The position numbers and the translations under genes are program-made. A DNA stretch of 32,353 bases from Methanobacteriota archaeon (GTDB taxonomy: Archaea > Thermoplasmatota > Thermoplasmata > Lutacidiplasmatales > UBA184). Below the pieces are notes generated by a model. It searched no databases, was not told where the DNA came from, and was given only the letters and a program-made list of their open reading frames with translations. The DNA lies in NCBI GenBank assembly GCA_013290045.1, contig JABCYU010000008.1, positions 1 through 32,353 of the forward strand, written 5' to 3'. Numbering within the stretch: the first letter of the stretch is position 1; each line of letters starts with the position of its first letter. Positions 32,337 to 32,353 of this stretch are shown in pieces.

Positions 32337-32353
32337 TGGTGCTCCGGGTTCGA

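Larger units (their letters stand above)
8858..32353 (+). mobile_element. integrated element in tRNA-Gly, right end not identified
   Basis: From the tRNA onwards the sequence changes character: lower GC, long gene-free gaps, many orphan genes on both strands, small DNA-binding proteins and possible conflict genes. An integrase next to a tRNA marks the left end. No second tRNA 3' copy is visible, so the element spans at least 23.5 kb or ends somewhere unseen. No replication initiator, capsid, terminase or conjugation gene is recognisable. An integrative genomic island is therefore a safer label than provirus or plasmid. Two small proteins near 26.3-26.9 kb resemble phage-associated families, which leaves a viral ancestry open. 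Confidence 0.55.

Noticed and set aside
1-32353. CRISPR array or insertion sequence
   Set aside because: No regularly spaced repeats and no transposase-like protein were seen; the only mobility enzyme is the tyrosine recombinase.

Overview
The window looks like a piece of a GC-rich archaeal chromosome, most likely a Thermoplasmatota-type lineage. The lineage is an inference from gene content. The clues are a tRNA without an encoded CCA, TATA-like rather than -35/-10 promoters, and an archaeal type IV pilus/archaellum-type assembly operon whose pilin-like protein has a membrane anchor next to an Arg-Arg-Gly motif.

Left part (1-8857), dense and very GC-rich core genome. A 5'-truncated arginine-deiminase-like gene reads rightward. 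It converges on a long leftward gene string: pilin-like protein, secretion ATPase 1, two membrane platform proteins, secretion ATPase 2, a beta-class DNA methyltransferase and a small unknown protein. The first five form a complete-looking pilus or secretion machine with two different GspE/FlaI-type ATPases around a pair of TadB/TadC-like proteins. A protein with two ACT domains is divergent from the operon, followed by tRNA-Gly(CCC).

Right part (8858-32353), accessory. A tyrosine recombinase with a C-terminal zinc ribbon starts 43 bases after the tRNA, the usual picture of an element integrated into a tRNA 3' end. No second copy of the tRNA 3' end was found, so the element either reaches the window's end or runs past it. 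It is looser, less GC-rich, and has many gene-free stretches of 300-1200 bases. Its cargo includes: (i) a two-gene unit of a small nucleotidyltransferase-like protein and a 340-residue partner with overlapping ATGA; (ii) a very large HD-domain plus Hsp90-type ATPase fusion, of a kind seen in conflict/defence proteins; (iii) orphan genes and a three-gene membrane group; (iv) a group made of an unknown 326-residue protein, a tiny AT-rich ORF, a cysteine-rich 728-residue beta-sandwich protein, a DUF1360-like membrane protein and an 87-residue protein beginning Met-Gly-Cys-Cys; (v) two cell-surface proteins (one with PKD-like repeats) and two small DNA-binding proteins (ribbon-helix-helix and winged helix).

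Several well-formed DNA signals lie between genes: a perfect 16-bp palindrome next to a TATA-like box and a 15-bp hairpin (18276-18396), repeated 15-mers with inverted repeats before the 253-residue gene (16756-16844), and a 13-bp inverted repeat with a 53-base spacer (21919-21997). The best candidates for an undescribed system are the 22161-26936 gene group and the 11189-16071 nucleotidyltransferase / HD-Hsp90 neighbourhood. No function is proven for either.
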